NCBI GenBank assembly: GCA_014379885.1
Contig: JACMKW010000472.1
Location: forward strand, 1 to 9,011
Reading direction: 5' to 3'
Source: Rhizobacter sp.
Lineage (GTDB): Bacteria; Pseudomonadota; Gammaproteobacteria; Burkholderiales; Burkholderiaceae
Length of the DNA stretch: 9,011 nt
Shown: positions 1-6,635 of the stretch, one piece after another
How positions within the stretch are numbered: the stretch's first letter is position 1
Layout: every line of letters starts with the position of its first letter
The notes under the pieces: model-generated
Database searches by the model: none
What the model was told of the DNA's origin: nothing
Seen by the model: the letters and a program-made list of their open reading frames with translations, nothing else
Program-made: the position numbers and the translations under genes

Positions 1-1186
1 CATGACGCCGCAAGAGAAACAAGACTTCAACCGCATCGCCATCAAGACCGAAGCGCTCGAAGACAACCAGGAGGCCATGGGCTTTCGCGGCCTGAAGATC
101 AGCGGGCAGATGGACCCGAGCTTCATCTACAACAAGGCGCAAAACCGCGCGGGCTTCCAGTTCCTGAACCGGGTGGACGACGACGGCTACAACTACGACA
201 ACTCGTACTTCGGCATGGCCATGCTCGACTTCCAGAAAGAAATGGAGGGTGGCACCAAGTGGCGTTTGACCTTTGCACCCAATCGCGGCGTGGGCTCGGT
301 GGTCGACGGCGGGTCGGTAGTGCACGAAGCCAGTGTGTCGGTTCCGTTGGGCGACTTGCAGACCCGCCTCATCGCAGGCCAGATTCCCGACTGGTCGGGT
401 TACGAGTACCTGCAGCCCACCCTCAACAAGCTCATCACCCACAACCTGCTGTTCGACTTCACGCTGCCCACCGCCTACACCGGCGCAGGCATGGAAATCG
501 TGCGCGGCAAATGGATCATGAAGGGCGTGGTCGCCAACATGAACGGCACCAAGCGGGCTGAGGGCGAGAAGTCACCTGTGGCGGCCTACCGCGTCGACTA
601 CGCCAAGGGCGAGTTCCAGGGCTTCGGTTTCGCCGGTGTGCACGGCAAGGCCGCCAACTTGGTGAATGGCGGGCGTGACACCTCGCTGCATCTGCTCGAA
701 GTCGACGGCTACTTCATCCGCGGCGACTGGACGGTGCAAGGCCAGTTGAGCTACGGCCAGCAAAAAGACGCGTCCATCACCGCCGACCCAGACTCTGGCG
801 AACTGCGCAAAGCCAAGTGGTATGGCCTCTCGATGCTGGCAGCACACAAGTTCACACCGCGCTTTGAAGGCATTGCCCGTTTCGACTACCTGAGCAACAA
901 GAAAAACGGTGGTGGCTTGCTGGGCTATGGCTCCGACGACCGCAATGGCATCGGCCCCGGCTACACCGACGACGGCACCGGTACCTGGAGCCAGACCGAC
1001 CCCGAGACTGGCGCGAACCGTTATGCCTTGTCGCTGGGTGTCGGTTACCTGTACAACCTGAACACGGTGTTCAAGGCCGAATACCGCCTTGACCGCGCCA
1101 ACCAGGCCGTCTTCAACTACCTGAAAGATGGCAGCTACAAGAAGAGCAACCACGTGCTCGGTGCAGCGATGGTGGTGAGCTTCTGA
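1..1186 (+). CDS. DUF3138-family outer-membrane beta-barrel (porin-like), 5' truncated by window edge
   Basis: Reads open from the window edge to TGA 1184-1186, about 394 residues. The first ATG (position 2) is probably not the true start: family members carry a signal peptide and a coiled-coil stretch before the segment seen here (MTPQEKQDFNRI), so I infer the N-terminus lies upstream of the window. The rest alternates aromatic and polar residues in short amphipathic strands with turns rich in Gly, Asp and Asn. It ends in VVSF, a terminal Phe typical of proteins inserted by the BAM complex. I recognise the 'GFRGLKISGQMDPSFIYN' region as DUF3138-like, a proteobacterial family without an established substrate. 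A porin role in outer-membrane uptake is inference. It lies 14 bases before the dehydrogenase remnant and on the same strand as gabT and the glutamine-synthetase-like gene, so it may be the outer-membrane entry protein for that pathway. Confidence 0.72.
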   Translation, partial: MTPQEKQDFNRIAIKTEALEDNQEAMGFRGLKISGQMDPSFIYNKAQNRAGFQFLNRVDDDGYNYDNSYFGMAMLDFQKEMEGGTKWRLTFAPNRGVGSVVDGGSVVHEASVSVPLGDLQTRLIAGQIPDWSGYEYLQPTLNKLITHNLLFDFTLPTAYTGAGMEIVRGKWIMKGVVANMNGTKRAEGEKSPVAAYRVDYAKGEFQGFGFAGVHGKAANLVNGGRDTSLHLLEVDGYFIRGDWTVQGQLSYGQQKDASITADPDSGELRKAKWYGLSMLAAHKFTPRFEGIARFDYLSNKKNGGGLLGYGSDDRNGIGPGYTDDGTGTWSQTDPETGANRYALSLGVGYLYNLNTVFKAEYRLDRANQAVFNYLKDGSYKKSNHVLGAAMVVSF

Positions 1187-1200
1187 CCCAGGCGACGCAC

Positions 1201-1330
1201 ATGAACACCCCCGCCCCCGATTGGCACGCCCGCGCAGCCGACTTTCAAGCAAAGCGGGAATGGGCGAGACAAGTCGCTGCATGCGTTCGACAAGTACACG
1301 GAATTGAAAACCATCTGGATTCGGATTGAT
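1201..1330 (+). pseudogene. Remnant of PuuC-type aldehyde dehydrogenase (internal deletion and frameshift)
   Basis: The ATG at 1201 opens with MNTPAPDWHARAADF, which resembles the short N-terminal lead of gamma-glutamyl-gamma-aminobutyraldehyde dehydrogenases (E. coli PuuC has a similar 'YWQDKALSL' segment). From about 1244, in a different frame, the DNA encodes FKQSGNGRDKSLHAFDKY followed by TELKTIWIRID. This matches the C-terminus of PuuC (E. coli: KQSGNGRDKSLHALEKF, then TELKTIW). The catalytic Cys, the Glu and the whole Rossmann fold are absent. Against a family length near 495 residues, roughly 450 residues (about 1.36 kb) are missing. The junction lies around 1240-1250, and the deletion is not a multiple of three. 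In the N-terminal frame translation ends at TGA 1327-1329 after 42 residues. In the C-terminal frame there is no stop until 1511-1513. No functional enzyme can be made. The intact gene would have linked the barrel gene to gabT in one operon. Assembly collapse is an alternative explanation. Confidence 0.82.
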
Positions 1331-1490
1331 TTGCCCCCCAGTCGCTGCGCTCCTGCCCCCAAAGGCGCCAACTGGCACCCGGCAGAGCCGGCTCCGCGGG
1401 CGCTGCTTCATGGGCGCTTCGCTTTGCTTGTGCATGCTGGGGTCGCACCACACAATCCGCTCAGGCTGAGGTATCGAAGCTCTGCTCCGC
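1331..1490. repeat. GC-rich spacer resembling a dispersed Comamonadaceae intergenic repeat
   Basis: This stretch between the dehydrogenase remnant and gabT has no credible gene. It starts with a C-run (CCCCCCAGTCGCTGCGCTCC), then a second C-run near 1355-1360. A perfect hairpin follows, with stem CCGGC at 1379-1383, loop AGA, and stem GCCGG at 1387-1391, then the palindrome CCGCGG at 1394-1399. CCCCAG near 1335-1340 pairs with CTGGGG at 1437-1442 and could close a larger fold. From memory, elements with this C-run / CCGGCnnnGCCGG / CCGCGG layout are scattered between genes in Acidovorax-type genomes. The family assignment is inference, and the exact borders are uncertain because only one copy is in the window. 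Confidence 0.45.
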
Positions 1491-1497
1491 AGGTGCA

Positions 1498-1503
1498 CAG
1501 GAG
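1498..1503 (+). promoter_or_regulatory. Ribosome binding site of gabT
   Basis: CAGGAG ends six bases before the ATG at 1510. It is a good Shine-Dalgarno match and fixes the gabT start despite the degenerate reading frame running in from upstream. Confidence 0.75.
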
Positions 1504-1509
1504 ACCCAC

Positions 1510-2793
1510 ATGAACCACTCTCTCAACGAACAGCTGATGGCCCGCAAGGCCGCGGCCACACCGCGTGGCGTGGGCGTCATGGGCACCTTCTTCGCTGACC
1601 GCGCCGAGAACGGCGAACTGTGGGACGTGGAAGGCAAACGCTACCTCGACTTTGCGGGTGGCATCGCCGTCATGAACACCGGCCACCGCCACCCGAAGAT
1701 CGTGGCGGCGCTCGAAGCGCAGCTCAAGCGTTTCACCCACACCTGCTACCAGGTCGTGCCCTACGAGAGCTACATCGCGCTCGCCGAAAAACTCAACACG
1801 CTGACACCCGGCAGCCACGCCAAGAAGACCGCTCTCTTCAGCACCGGCGCCGAAGCCATCGAAAACGCCGTCAAGATCGCCCGCGCCCACACCAGGCGTT
1901 CCGGTGTGATCGCCTTCGGCGGCGCCTTCCACGGCCGCTCCATGTTTGCCGTGGCACTCACGGGCAAAGTGCAGCCCTACAAAGCCGGCTTCGGCCCCTT
2001 CCCGCCCGAGATCTACCACGCACCCTTCCCTTGCGAACGCACGCCGCTGGAAGACGTGAAGAAGGCCGTCCACCACCTCTTCAAGGCCGACATCGAGCCC
2101 AGTCGTGTGGCTGCCATCGTGTTCGAACCGGTGCAAGGTGAAGGCGGTTTCAACGTCATCCGCGCCGAGGCCGTGCAATGGCTGCGCGAGCTGTGCGGCG
2201 AACACGGCATCGTGCTCATTGCCGACGAGGTGCAGACCGGTTTTGGCCGCACCGGCAAGCTGTTTGCGATGGAGCACTACGCGGGCGTGCTACCCGACAT
2301 CCTGGTCAGCGCCAAGTCCCTCGCCGCTGGTTTGCCACTGTCGGCGGTGACTGGCAAGGCCGAGATCATGGACGCACCCGCGCCTGGCGGCCTGGGCGGC
2401 ACTTATGCCGGCAACCCATTGGCCATCGCCGCCGCGCACGCGGTGATCGACGTGATGAGAGACGAAGGCCTGCCCGAGCGTGGCCAGCAACTGGGCGACG
2501 CGCTGAAGGTGGCGCTCAACAGCCTGTGCGCCGAGGTGCCGCAGATCAGCGACATCCGTGGTCTGGGCGCCATGGTGGCGGTGGAGTTCAGCCGGTCTGA
2601 CAATGGCGCGCCCGACGCCGACTTCACCAAGCGCGTGCAAGCCGAAGCGCTGCAACGCGGCCTGATCCTGCTGACCTGTGGTGTCGATGTCAATGTGATC
2701 CGCTTCCTCTTTCCGCTGACCATTGCGCCCGCTCATTTCGACGAGGCCGTCGAGATCATCAAGGCCGCCATGCGCGTGGCCGCCGGCGCATGA
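1510..2793 (+). CDS. gabT: 4-aminobutyrate aminotransferase (class III PLP-dependent)
   Basis: A 427-residue class III aminotransferase, nearly the same length as E. coli GabT (426). It transfers the amino group of 4-aminobutyrate (or 5-aminovalerate) to 2-oxoglutarate, giving succinate semialdehyde and glutamate, in the cytoplasm. Visible hallmarks are STGAEAIENAVKIARAHT in the PLP phosphate-binding region, FHGRSMFAVALTGK, EPVQGEGGF, IADEVQTGFGRTG with cofactor-binding Asp239, SAKSLAAGLPLSAVTG with the Schiff-base Lys269, and GGLGGTYAGNP. Asp239 and Lys269 sit almost exactly where E. coli GabT has Asp239 and Lys268. The start is set by the CAGGAG at 1498-1503. The stop overlaps the next gene's start (ATGA), so the two are almost certainly translationally coupled. 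No gabD is adjacent. Because the neighbour is a glutamate-amine ligase, the enzyme may act as the PuuE/GABA-AT step of an amine route. Specificity for GABA over other omega-amines is family inference. Confidence 0.93.
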   Translation: MNHSLNEQLMARKAAATPRGVGVMGTFFADRAENGELWDVEGKRYLDFAGGIAVMNTGHRHPKIVAALEAQLKRFTHTCYQVVPYESYIALAEKLNTLTPGSHAKKTALFSTGAEAIENAVKIARAHTRRSGVIAFGGAFHGRSMFAVALTGKVQPYKAGFGPFPPEIYHAPFPCERTPLEDVKKAVHHLFKADIEPSRVAAIVFEPVQGEGGFNVIRAEAVQWLRELCGEHGIVLIADEVQTGFGRTGKLFAMEHYAGVLPDILVSAKSLAAGLPLSAVTGKAEIMDAPAPGGLGGTYAGNPLAIAAAHAVIDVMRDEGLPERGQQLGDALKVALNSLCAEVPQISDIRGLGAMVAVEFSRSDNGAPDADFTKRVQAEALQRGLILLTCGVDVNVIRFLFPLTIAPAHFDEAVEIIKAAMRVAAGA

Positions 2794-4130
2794 AGCCTCT
2801 GTGCGAAGCGCTGGCCTCACAGGGCGTGCACACGCTCATCGCCCAATTTACCGACGTGCATGGCGTGGCCAAGGGCAAGTTCGTGCCGCTGGCTCATCTC
2901 GATAGCTTGTTGACAGAAGGTGCCGGCTTCGCCGGCCCCTCGATCTGGGGCACCGGCCTGCCGCGCACCGGCCCACGATCCGAGTACTACGGCCGCGGCG
3001 ACGCCAGCAGCGCCCGCGCCCTGCCCTGGATGCCGGGTTACGCGCGCATCGTGTGTGATGGTTTCGTGGCCGGCAAACCGTTTGATGCCTGCCCGCGCCA
3101 AGTGCTGCGCCGCCAGGTCGAACGCCTCGCCGAACAGGGCTGGACGCTGCACACCGGCATCGAACCCGAGTTCTTCTTGCTGCGCCACACGGCCAACGGC
3201 GTCGCCGCGGCAGACGCAAACGACGGGCTCGACAAACCCTCGTATGACCTCAAGACCTTGCCGCGCCAGCGCGACTTCCTCAGGCAGCTGAGCGAAGGCC
3301 TCACCGCCTGCGGGCTCGATGTGTTCCAGATCGACCATGAAGACGCGCATGGCCAGTACGAGCTCAACTTCCACCACGCCGACGCGCTGACCAGTGCCGA
3401 CCACCTGATGCTGTTCAAGATGGCCGCCCACGCCCTCGCCGAACAATACGGCAGCGTGTTCTCGATGATGCCCAAGCCCTTTGCCAACCAGCCGGGCAGC
3501 GGCATGCACTTTCATGTGTCACTGTGGAAGGGTCAGGGCGAGAAGGCGTCTTGTTTATTTGACGGCCCCCCGGGCAACAAGGCGTCAGAGCTCTCGGCCA
3601 CCGCCCTGCACTTCATCGCCGGCGTGCTGCACCATTCGGCTGCGCTGTGCGCGCTGGCCGCGCCCACGGTCAACAGCTACAAGCGGCTGGTGGTGCGTGA
3701 GTCGCTGTCAGGCACCTCGTGGGCCCCGGCTTATGTGGCGCACGGCCCCAACAACCGCACGGCGCTGGTTCGCACGCTCGCGGGTCGCTTCGAATGGCGG
3801 CTGCCTGATGCGTCAGCCAACCCTTACCTCGCTACCGCCGGCTTGATCGCCGCGGGGCTGGATGGCATCAACCGCCAGCTCGACCCCGGCCCGGCCTGCA
3901 ACGTTGACTTGTTCAACCTGTCGCTCGCCGACATCCGCGCACGTGGCATCGCGGTGCTGCCGCAAAGCCTCGGTGAGGCAGTTGATGCGTTGGCCACCGA
4001 TGAAGTGATCTGCAGCACGCTCGGCGACACGCTGGCGGGCGAGTTCATTCGCCTCAAGCGAGACGAGTGGATCGAGTACACGCGGCACGTGAGCGCGTGG
4101 GAGACAGCTCGCTACGCCGCCGCGTTCTGA
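2790..4130 (+). CDS. glnT: Type III glutamine-synthetase-like ligase (GlnT/GmaS/PuuA-like)
   Basis: A 446-residue glutamine synthetase superfamily enzyme that joins ammonia or an amine to the gamma-carboxyl of glutamate using ATP. The N-terminal beta-grasp part (about 1-110) has FTDVHGVAKGKFVPLAHL. The catalytic part shows IEPEFF at 124-129 (metal-binding Glu), HEDAHGQYEL at 183-192, PGSGMHFHVS around 235-244, NNRTALVR from 321, and RFEWRLPDASANPYL from 333. These match the type III form (GlnT of rhizobia), which also contains gamma-glutamylmethylamide synthetase. Phe375 in NVDLFNLS seems to sit where enteric GlnA has its adenylylated Tyr, which suggests no adenylylation control; this alignment was made by eye. 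It starts inside gabT (4-bp ATGA overlap) and is followed 7 bases later by a permease gene. The context favours gamma-glutamylation of an amine for catabolism over bulk ammonia assimilation, but methylamine, putrescine, ethanolamine or ammonia cannot be told apart from sequence. Confidence 0.85.
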   Translation: MKPLCEALASQGVHTLIAQFTDVHGVAKGKFVPLAHLDSLLTEGAGFAGPSIWGTGLPRTGPRSEYYGRGDASSARALPWMPGYARIVCDGFVAGKPFDACPRQVLRRQVERLAEQGWTLHTGIEPEFFLLRHTANGVAAADANDGLDKPSYDLKTLPRQRDFLRQLSEGLTACGLDVFQIDHEDAHGQYELNFHHADALTSADHLMLFKMAAHALAEQYGSVFSMMPKPFANQPGSGMHFHVSLWKGQGEKASCLFDGPPGNKASELSATALHFIAGVLHHSAALCALAAPTVNSYKRLVVRESLSGTSWAPAYVAHGPNNRTALVRTLAGRFEWRLPDASANPYLATAGLIAAGLDGINRQLDPGPACNVDLFNLSLADIRARGIAVLPQSLGEAVDALATDEVICSTLGDTLAGEFIRLKRDEWIEYTRHVSAWETARYAAAF

Positions 4131-4137
4131 TGCGTTG

Positions 4138-5046
4138 ATGCAGTCACGTTCTCTCTGGGTCGCATACCTCTGCCTGGGTGGCAGCATGGCGCTGGTGGGC
4201 AGCTACGTCGGTTTCTCCAAGGTGCTGGTGCTGGTGTTCCCGGTGTTCTTGCTCGCCTGGTTGCGGTTTGGCATCGGCGCCGTGGCCATGGCCGGCTGGA
4301 TCAAGCGGCCCTCGGGTGAAGCCCGGCTGAGCCAGCGTGATCGCAAGCTGCTGTTCCTCGAATCCTTTTTCGGCAACTTCCTGTTTTCCATCTGCATGCT
4401 TTTTGGCGTGTCGATGACATCGGCACTCGCGGCGGGCGTGATCATGGCGGCCATTCCAGCGGTCGTGGCGCTGATGTCATGGCTGATCCTGCGTGAGCGC
4501 ATCAGCGCCCGTGTGGCCGCTGGGGTCGCCTGCGCTGTGGGCGGCATTGCTCTGGTGTCGTTGACGAAGCACGCCGATGGTGGCGCACCCAACTCTCTGC
4601 TGGGCAACGTGCTGCTGTTCGGCGCCGTGGTGTGCGAGTCGATCTATGTGGTGATCGGCAAAAAGCTCACCGGCCAGGTGTCGGCCAAACGCATCAGCGC
4701 GCTGGTCAATCTGTGGGGGCTGGGGTTGGTCACACCCTTCGGGCTGTGGCAAGCCTGGCACTTCAGCTTCAGTGCCGTCACGCCCACATCATGGTGCTTG
4801 CTGTTGTTCTATTCGCTGGCAGCCAGCGTGCTGACAGTATGGCTGTGGATGACCGGTCTCAAACAGGTGCCGGCCTCGTCGTCGGGTGTCTTCACCGTGC
4901 TGCTGCCCGTGAGTGCGGCGGCGGTTGGGGTTGTGTTTCTCGGCGAACGTTCCAGCGCGGGCCAGGCGGGTGCATTTGCGCTGGCGTTGCTGGGCGTGGT
5001 GCTGGCGACCTGGCCTGCCGCCGGCACGTCAGCGAGCAAGCCGTGA
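4138..5046 (+). CDS. EamA/DMT-family permease
   Basis: About 302 residues with ten hydrophobic segments arranged as two EamA repeats (roughly residues 5-145 and 155-295), typical of drug/metabolite transporters in the inner membrane. The first repeat closes with AVVALMSWLILRERIS and the second with VSAAAVGVVFLGERSS; this Glu-Arg signature ends each EamA repeat. I place the start at ATG 4138. A TTG at 4135 is in frame but less likely. There is no clear Shine-Dalgarno, and the start is only 7 bases after the ligase stop, so reinitiation is likely. Its place at the end of the gabT-ligase operon suggests it moves a substrate or product of that pathway (an amine, amino acid or glutamyl compound). 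The substrate and direction are unknown. Its last 18 bases overlap the convergent membrane-protein gene. Confidence 0.88.
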   Translation: MQSRSLWVAYLCLGGSMALVGSYVGFSKVLVLVFPVFLLAWLRFGIGAVAMAGWIKRPSGEARLSQRDRKLLFLESFFGNFLFSICMLFGVSMTSALAAGVIMAAIPAVVALMSWLILRERISARVAAGVACAVGGIALVSLTKHADGGAPNSLLGNVLLFGAVVCESIYVVIGKKLTGQVSAKRISALVNLWGLGLVTPFGLWQAWHFSFSAVTPTSWCLLLFYSLAASVLTVWLWMTGLKQVPASSSGVFTVLLPVSAAAVGVVFLGERSSAGQAGAFALALLGVVLATWPAAGTSASKP

Positions 5047-5433
5047 TGCGGCGTCTCTGCGCACACGCAACCACAGCAGAATCGATAGAACGACCAGCCC
5101 GGCGAGCGTGACAGCGTGGACGCCAGCAACCGGAACCTGCGCCAGCGTCAGCACGGCAATGTCATAGGCCGGCAATGAAATCGCCGTGGTGGCCAGAATT
5201 GCCAGCGCCCGCCACATCGATGACAACAGAAAGACGAAGCCGGTCACCGCGAGAACAAGGTTCCGATCGCGGTACACCGCGTGATAGAACTGCGCCGACG
5301 AATCAACGGCCGGAACACCGAAAGCTAGCGCAGCCGACGCTGGGTCAACGATCCCGCGCACCGACAGCGCAACCAGCGCGCCGAGCAAGAGAACTGCCAC
5401 CATGGTGGTGACGATGTCGAGGGTCTTGTTCAT
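5029..5433 (-). CDS. Small four-helix membrane protein, DUF4267-like
   Basis: A 134-residue hydrophobic protein, starting at the ATG at 5433-5431 (MNKTLDIVTTMVAVLLL). An open frame continues upstream to 5577, but that extension is charged and overlaps the oxidoreductase gene. GGAA at 5445-5442, eight bases before the ATG, supports the shorter form. I see four membrane segments, near residues 8-28, 50-70, 73-93 and 98-122, and a basic C-terminus (LRVRRDAASRLAR). The AFGVPAVDS...FYHAVYRDRNLVLAV pattern resembles DUF4267 proteins, whose function is unknown. It lies 22 bases after the quinone oxidoreductase stop on the same strand, so it is probably co-transcribed and under the same TetR control. 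Its stop lies inside the 3' end of the convergent permease gene. Confidence 0.72.
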   Translation of the reverse strand: MNKTLDIVTTMVAVLLLGALVALSVRGIVDPASAALAFGVPAVDSSAQFYHAVYRDRNLVLAVTGFVFLLSSMWRALAILATTAISLPAYDIAVLTLAQVPVAGVHAVTLAGLVVLSILLWLRVRRDAASRLAR

Positions 5434-5455
5434 CTGGTGTGTTCCGTTGCAAGGT

Positions 5456-6487
5456 TCATTGGGCGAGCAACACGATTTTCCCGGTGACCGATCGCGACTC
5501 GAGCGCTTTCTGGGCCGCCGCAGCATCACGCAAACCGAAGGTGGCACCGACAAGCGGCGACAACGCTCCGGAGCCAACCAGCTGCAGCACTTGAGTCAGG
5601 TCCGCGCGGTATGCGGCCAGCCGCGCATCACGCCACACCGCCGACGAATAGCCCACCACGCCTTGCCCCTTGCCAAACAGGCTGAAGCTGGAAAATCGGG
5701 TGTTGAGCAGAATGTCTGCCATCGCCAGCAGGTTGACCTTGCCGTCACGCGTGGCGTCATAGGCGCCGTAAAGAACGCCGGTGCCGCCCGCTCGCAGCGA
5801 CGGCATCGACACCTTCTTGAAATGCTTTCCACCGATGTGGTCGAAGGCCGCAACGACACCACCTTGCGACAAGTCGCGCACGCGGCTGACCACATCGCGC
5901 GACTCGTGATCCAGGGGCACGCCGCCGCGAGACGACACCACCGCCAGCTTGCCGCTTGATGCGGTACCAATCGCTTGCACGCGTGCCAGTCGCGCCAGGT
6001 CGAGCAAGAGGCTGCCCACCCCACCCGCGGCTCCATGCACCAGCACCGATTCACCGGCCTGCGGGTTGGCGATGCGATGGAACATCTGCCACGCCGTCAG
6101 GCCGTTCAGCACAGCCGCGGCAAGGGCCACCGGGTCAGCGTCTTCTGGCGCTGGCACCAGCCACCGGACATCGACGTTGCGCCGCGTGGCGTACGAGCCG
6201 GCCACGGTGACGGCGGCCACGCGCTGGCCGATGGAAAGCCCAGCGACACCCGGGCCAAGCGCTTCGATCCGCCCAACGAAGTCGTACCCCGGTGTCACGG
6301 GAAGCGGCTGCCCTTTGTAGAGCCCTTGCCTCATCACGATATCGGCGTAGGCCACACCTGCGGCTTCGATCAACACGCGGGCCTCGCCCGCAGCCGGCGC
6401 ATTGAGTTGTCGCTGGATCGGCGTCAGAACACTCGCAGGTCCCTTGCGCGGCATGTTCATTTCGATGGTGGCTGTTGTCATGTTCAT
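5456..6487 (-). CDS. Zinc-free MDR oxidoreductase, quinone-oxidoreductase type
   Basis: A 343-residue medium-chain dehydrogenase/reductase from ATG 6487, or 341 residues from ATG 6481. The N-terminal GroES-like domain has AYADIVMRQGLYKG and PVTPGYDFVGRIEALG, and the Rossmann domain has HGAAGGVGS at 151-159, the nucleotide-binding AxxGGVG motif of zeta-crystallin/QOR enzymes. The catalytic zinc ligands and the structural four-Cys lobe of alcohol dehydrogenases are absent. It ends in ALESRSVTGKIVLLAQ, the usual QOR ending. Likely activity is NAD(P)H-dependent reduction of quinones or alpha,beta-unsaturated carbonyls in the cytoplasm; the natural substrate is unknown. An in-frame GTG at 6532 is rejected as start because it falls in the first operator-like box. 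No clear ribosome binding site precedes 6487. It is the first gene of a minus-strand pair and divergent from the TetR gene, the classic layout for an effector-induced detoxification enzyme. Confidence 0.87.
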   Translation of the reverse strand: MNMTTATIEMNMPRKGPASVLTPIQRQLNAPAAGEARVLIEAAGVAYADIVMRQGLYKGQPLPVTPGYDFVGRIEALGPGVAGLSIGQRVAAVTVAGSYATRRNVDVRWLVPAPEDADPVALAAAVLNGLTAWQMFHRIANPQAGESVLVHGAAGGVGSLLLDLARLARVQAIGTASSGKLAVVSSRGGVPLDHESRDVVSRVRDLSQGGVVAAFDHIGGKHFKKVSMPSLRAGGTGVLYGAYDATRDGKVNLLAMADILLNTRFSSFSLFGKGQGVVGYSSAVWRDARLAAYRADLTQVLQLVGSGALSPLVGATFGLRDAAAAQKALESRSVTGKIVLLAQ

Positions 6488-6520
6488 AAGCCCGTGGTTT
6501 GAAGTCGGATCGCCAATAAC

Positions 6521-6536
6521 TGTAGCGGTCACTACA
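6521..6536. promoter_or_regulatory. TetR operator-like box 1
   Basis: TGTAGCGGTCACTACA is an imperfect 16-bp palindrome: perfect outer arms TGTAG/CTACA, with 12 of 16 positions symmetric. It shares the TGTAGCG arm with boxes at 6573 and 6620. It abuts the predicted -10 and start point of the oxidoreductase operon, a position suited to repression. Confidence 0.65.
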
Positions 6537-6565
6537 CCTTAAGTGCCAGGCAAGTCAGGCGTCAA
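6536..6565 (-). promoter_or_regulatory. Possible promoter of the oxidoreductase operon
   Basis: On the minus strand, TTGACG (6565-6560) is five of six to a -35 box. It is followed after 18 bases by TAAGGT (6541-6536), a weak -10. Transcription would begin near 6530, inside the first palindromic box, so a bound repressor would block it. The -10 is poor, so confidence is low. Confidence 0.35.
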
Positions 6566-6572
6566 GTGTTTT

Positions 6573-6588
6573 TGTAGCGATCGATAAA
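6573..6588. promoter_or_regulatory. TetR operator-like box 2
   Basis: TGTAGCGATCGATAAA keeps the TGTAGCG arm and a perfect central CGATCG, with a degenerate right arm (12 of 16 symmetric). It starts 52 bp after box 1, just upstream of the predicted -35 of the minus-strand operon, and may be a weaker auxiliary site. Confidence 0.5.
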
Positions 6589-6619
6589 TAAAAATGAATC
6601 CGGTGCGCCGTCATGTATA

Positions 6620-6635
6620 TGTAGCGAACGCTATA
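6620..6635. promoter_or_regulatory. TetR operator-like box 3
   Basis: TGTAGCGAACGCTATA is the best-formed of the three palindromes around its core (TAGCG/CGCTA). It starts 47 bp after box 2. Its right arm overlaps TATACT (6632-6637), a good -10 candidate for the TetR gene, which fits autorepression. Confidence 0.68.

Noticed and set aside
1201..1329. 42-residue open frame with ATG between the barrel gene and gabT
   Set aside because: Its N-terminus and, in another frame, the downstream DNA both match a PuuC-type dehydrogenase. After about residue 15 it is an out-of-frame reading of a dead gene, not a small protein.
572..1498. 308-residue minus-strand open frame over the barrel gene
   Set aside because: Antisense shadow of the barrel gene and the spacer. 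It has no recognisable domain and crosses the dehydrogenase remnant.
1408..2277. Long minus-strand open frame over gabT
   Set aside because: It lies antisense to a gene with complete aminotransferase motifs. Its composition (His, Gly, Val-rich) is a typical GC-rich codon shadow.
5434..5577. 48-residue N-terminal extension of the DUF4267-like protein
   Set aside because: It overlaps the 3' end of the oxidoreductase gene, is basic and Cys-rich rather than membrane-like, and a Shine-Dalgarno precedes the internal ATG at 5433.
6488..6532. GTG extension of the oxidoreductase N-terminus
   Set aside because: It would place coding sequence within an operator-like box and start point, and the added residues do not resemble the family.
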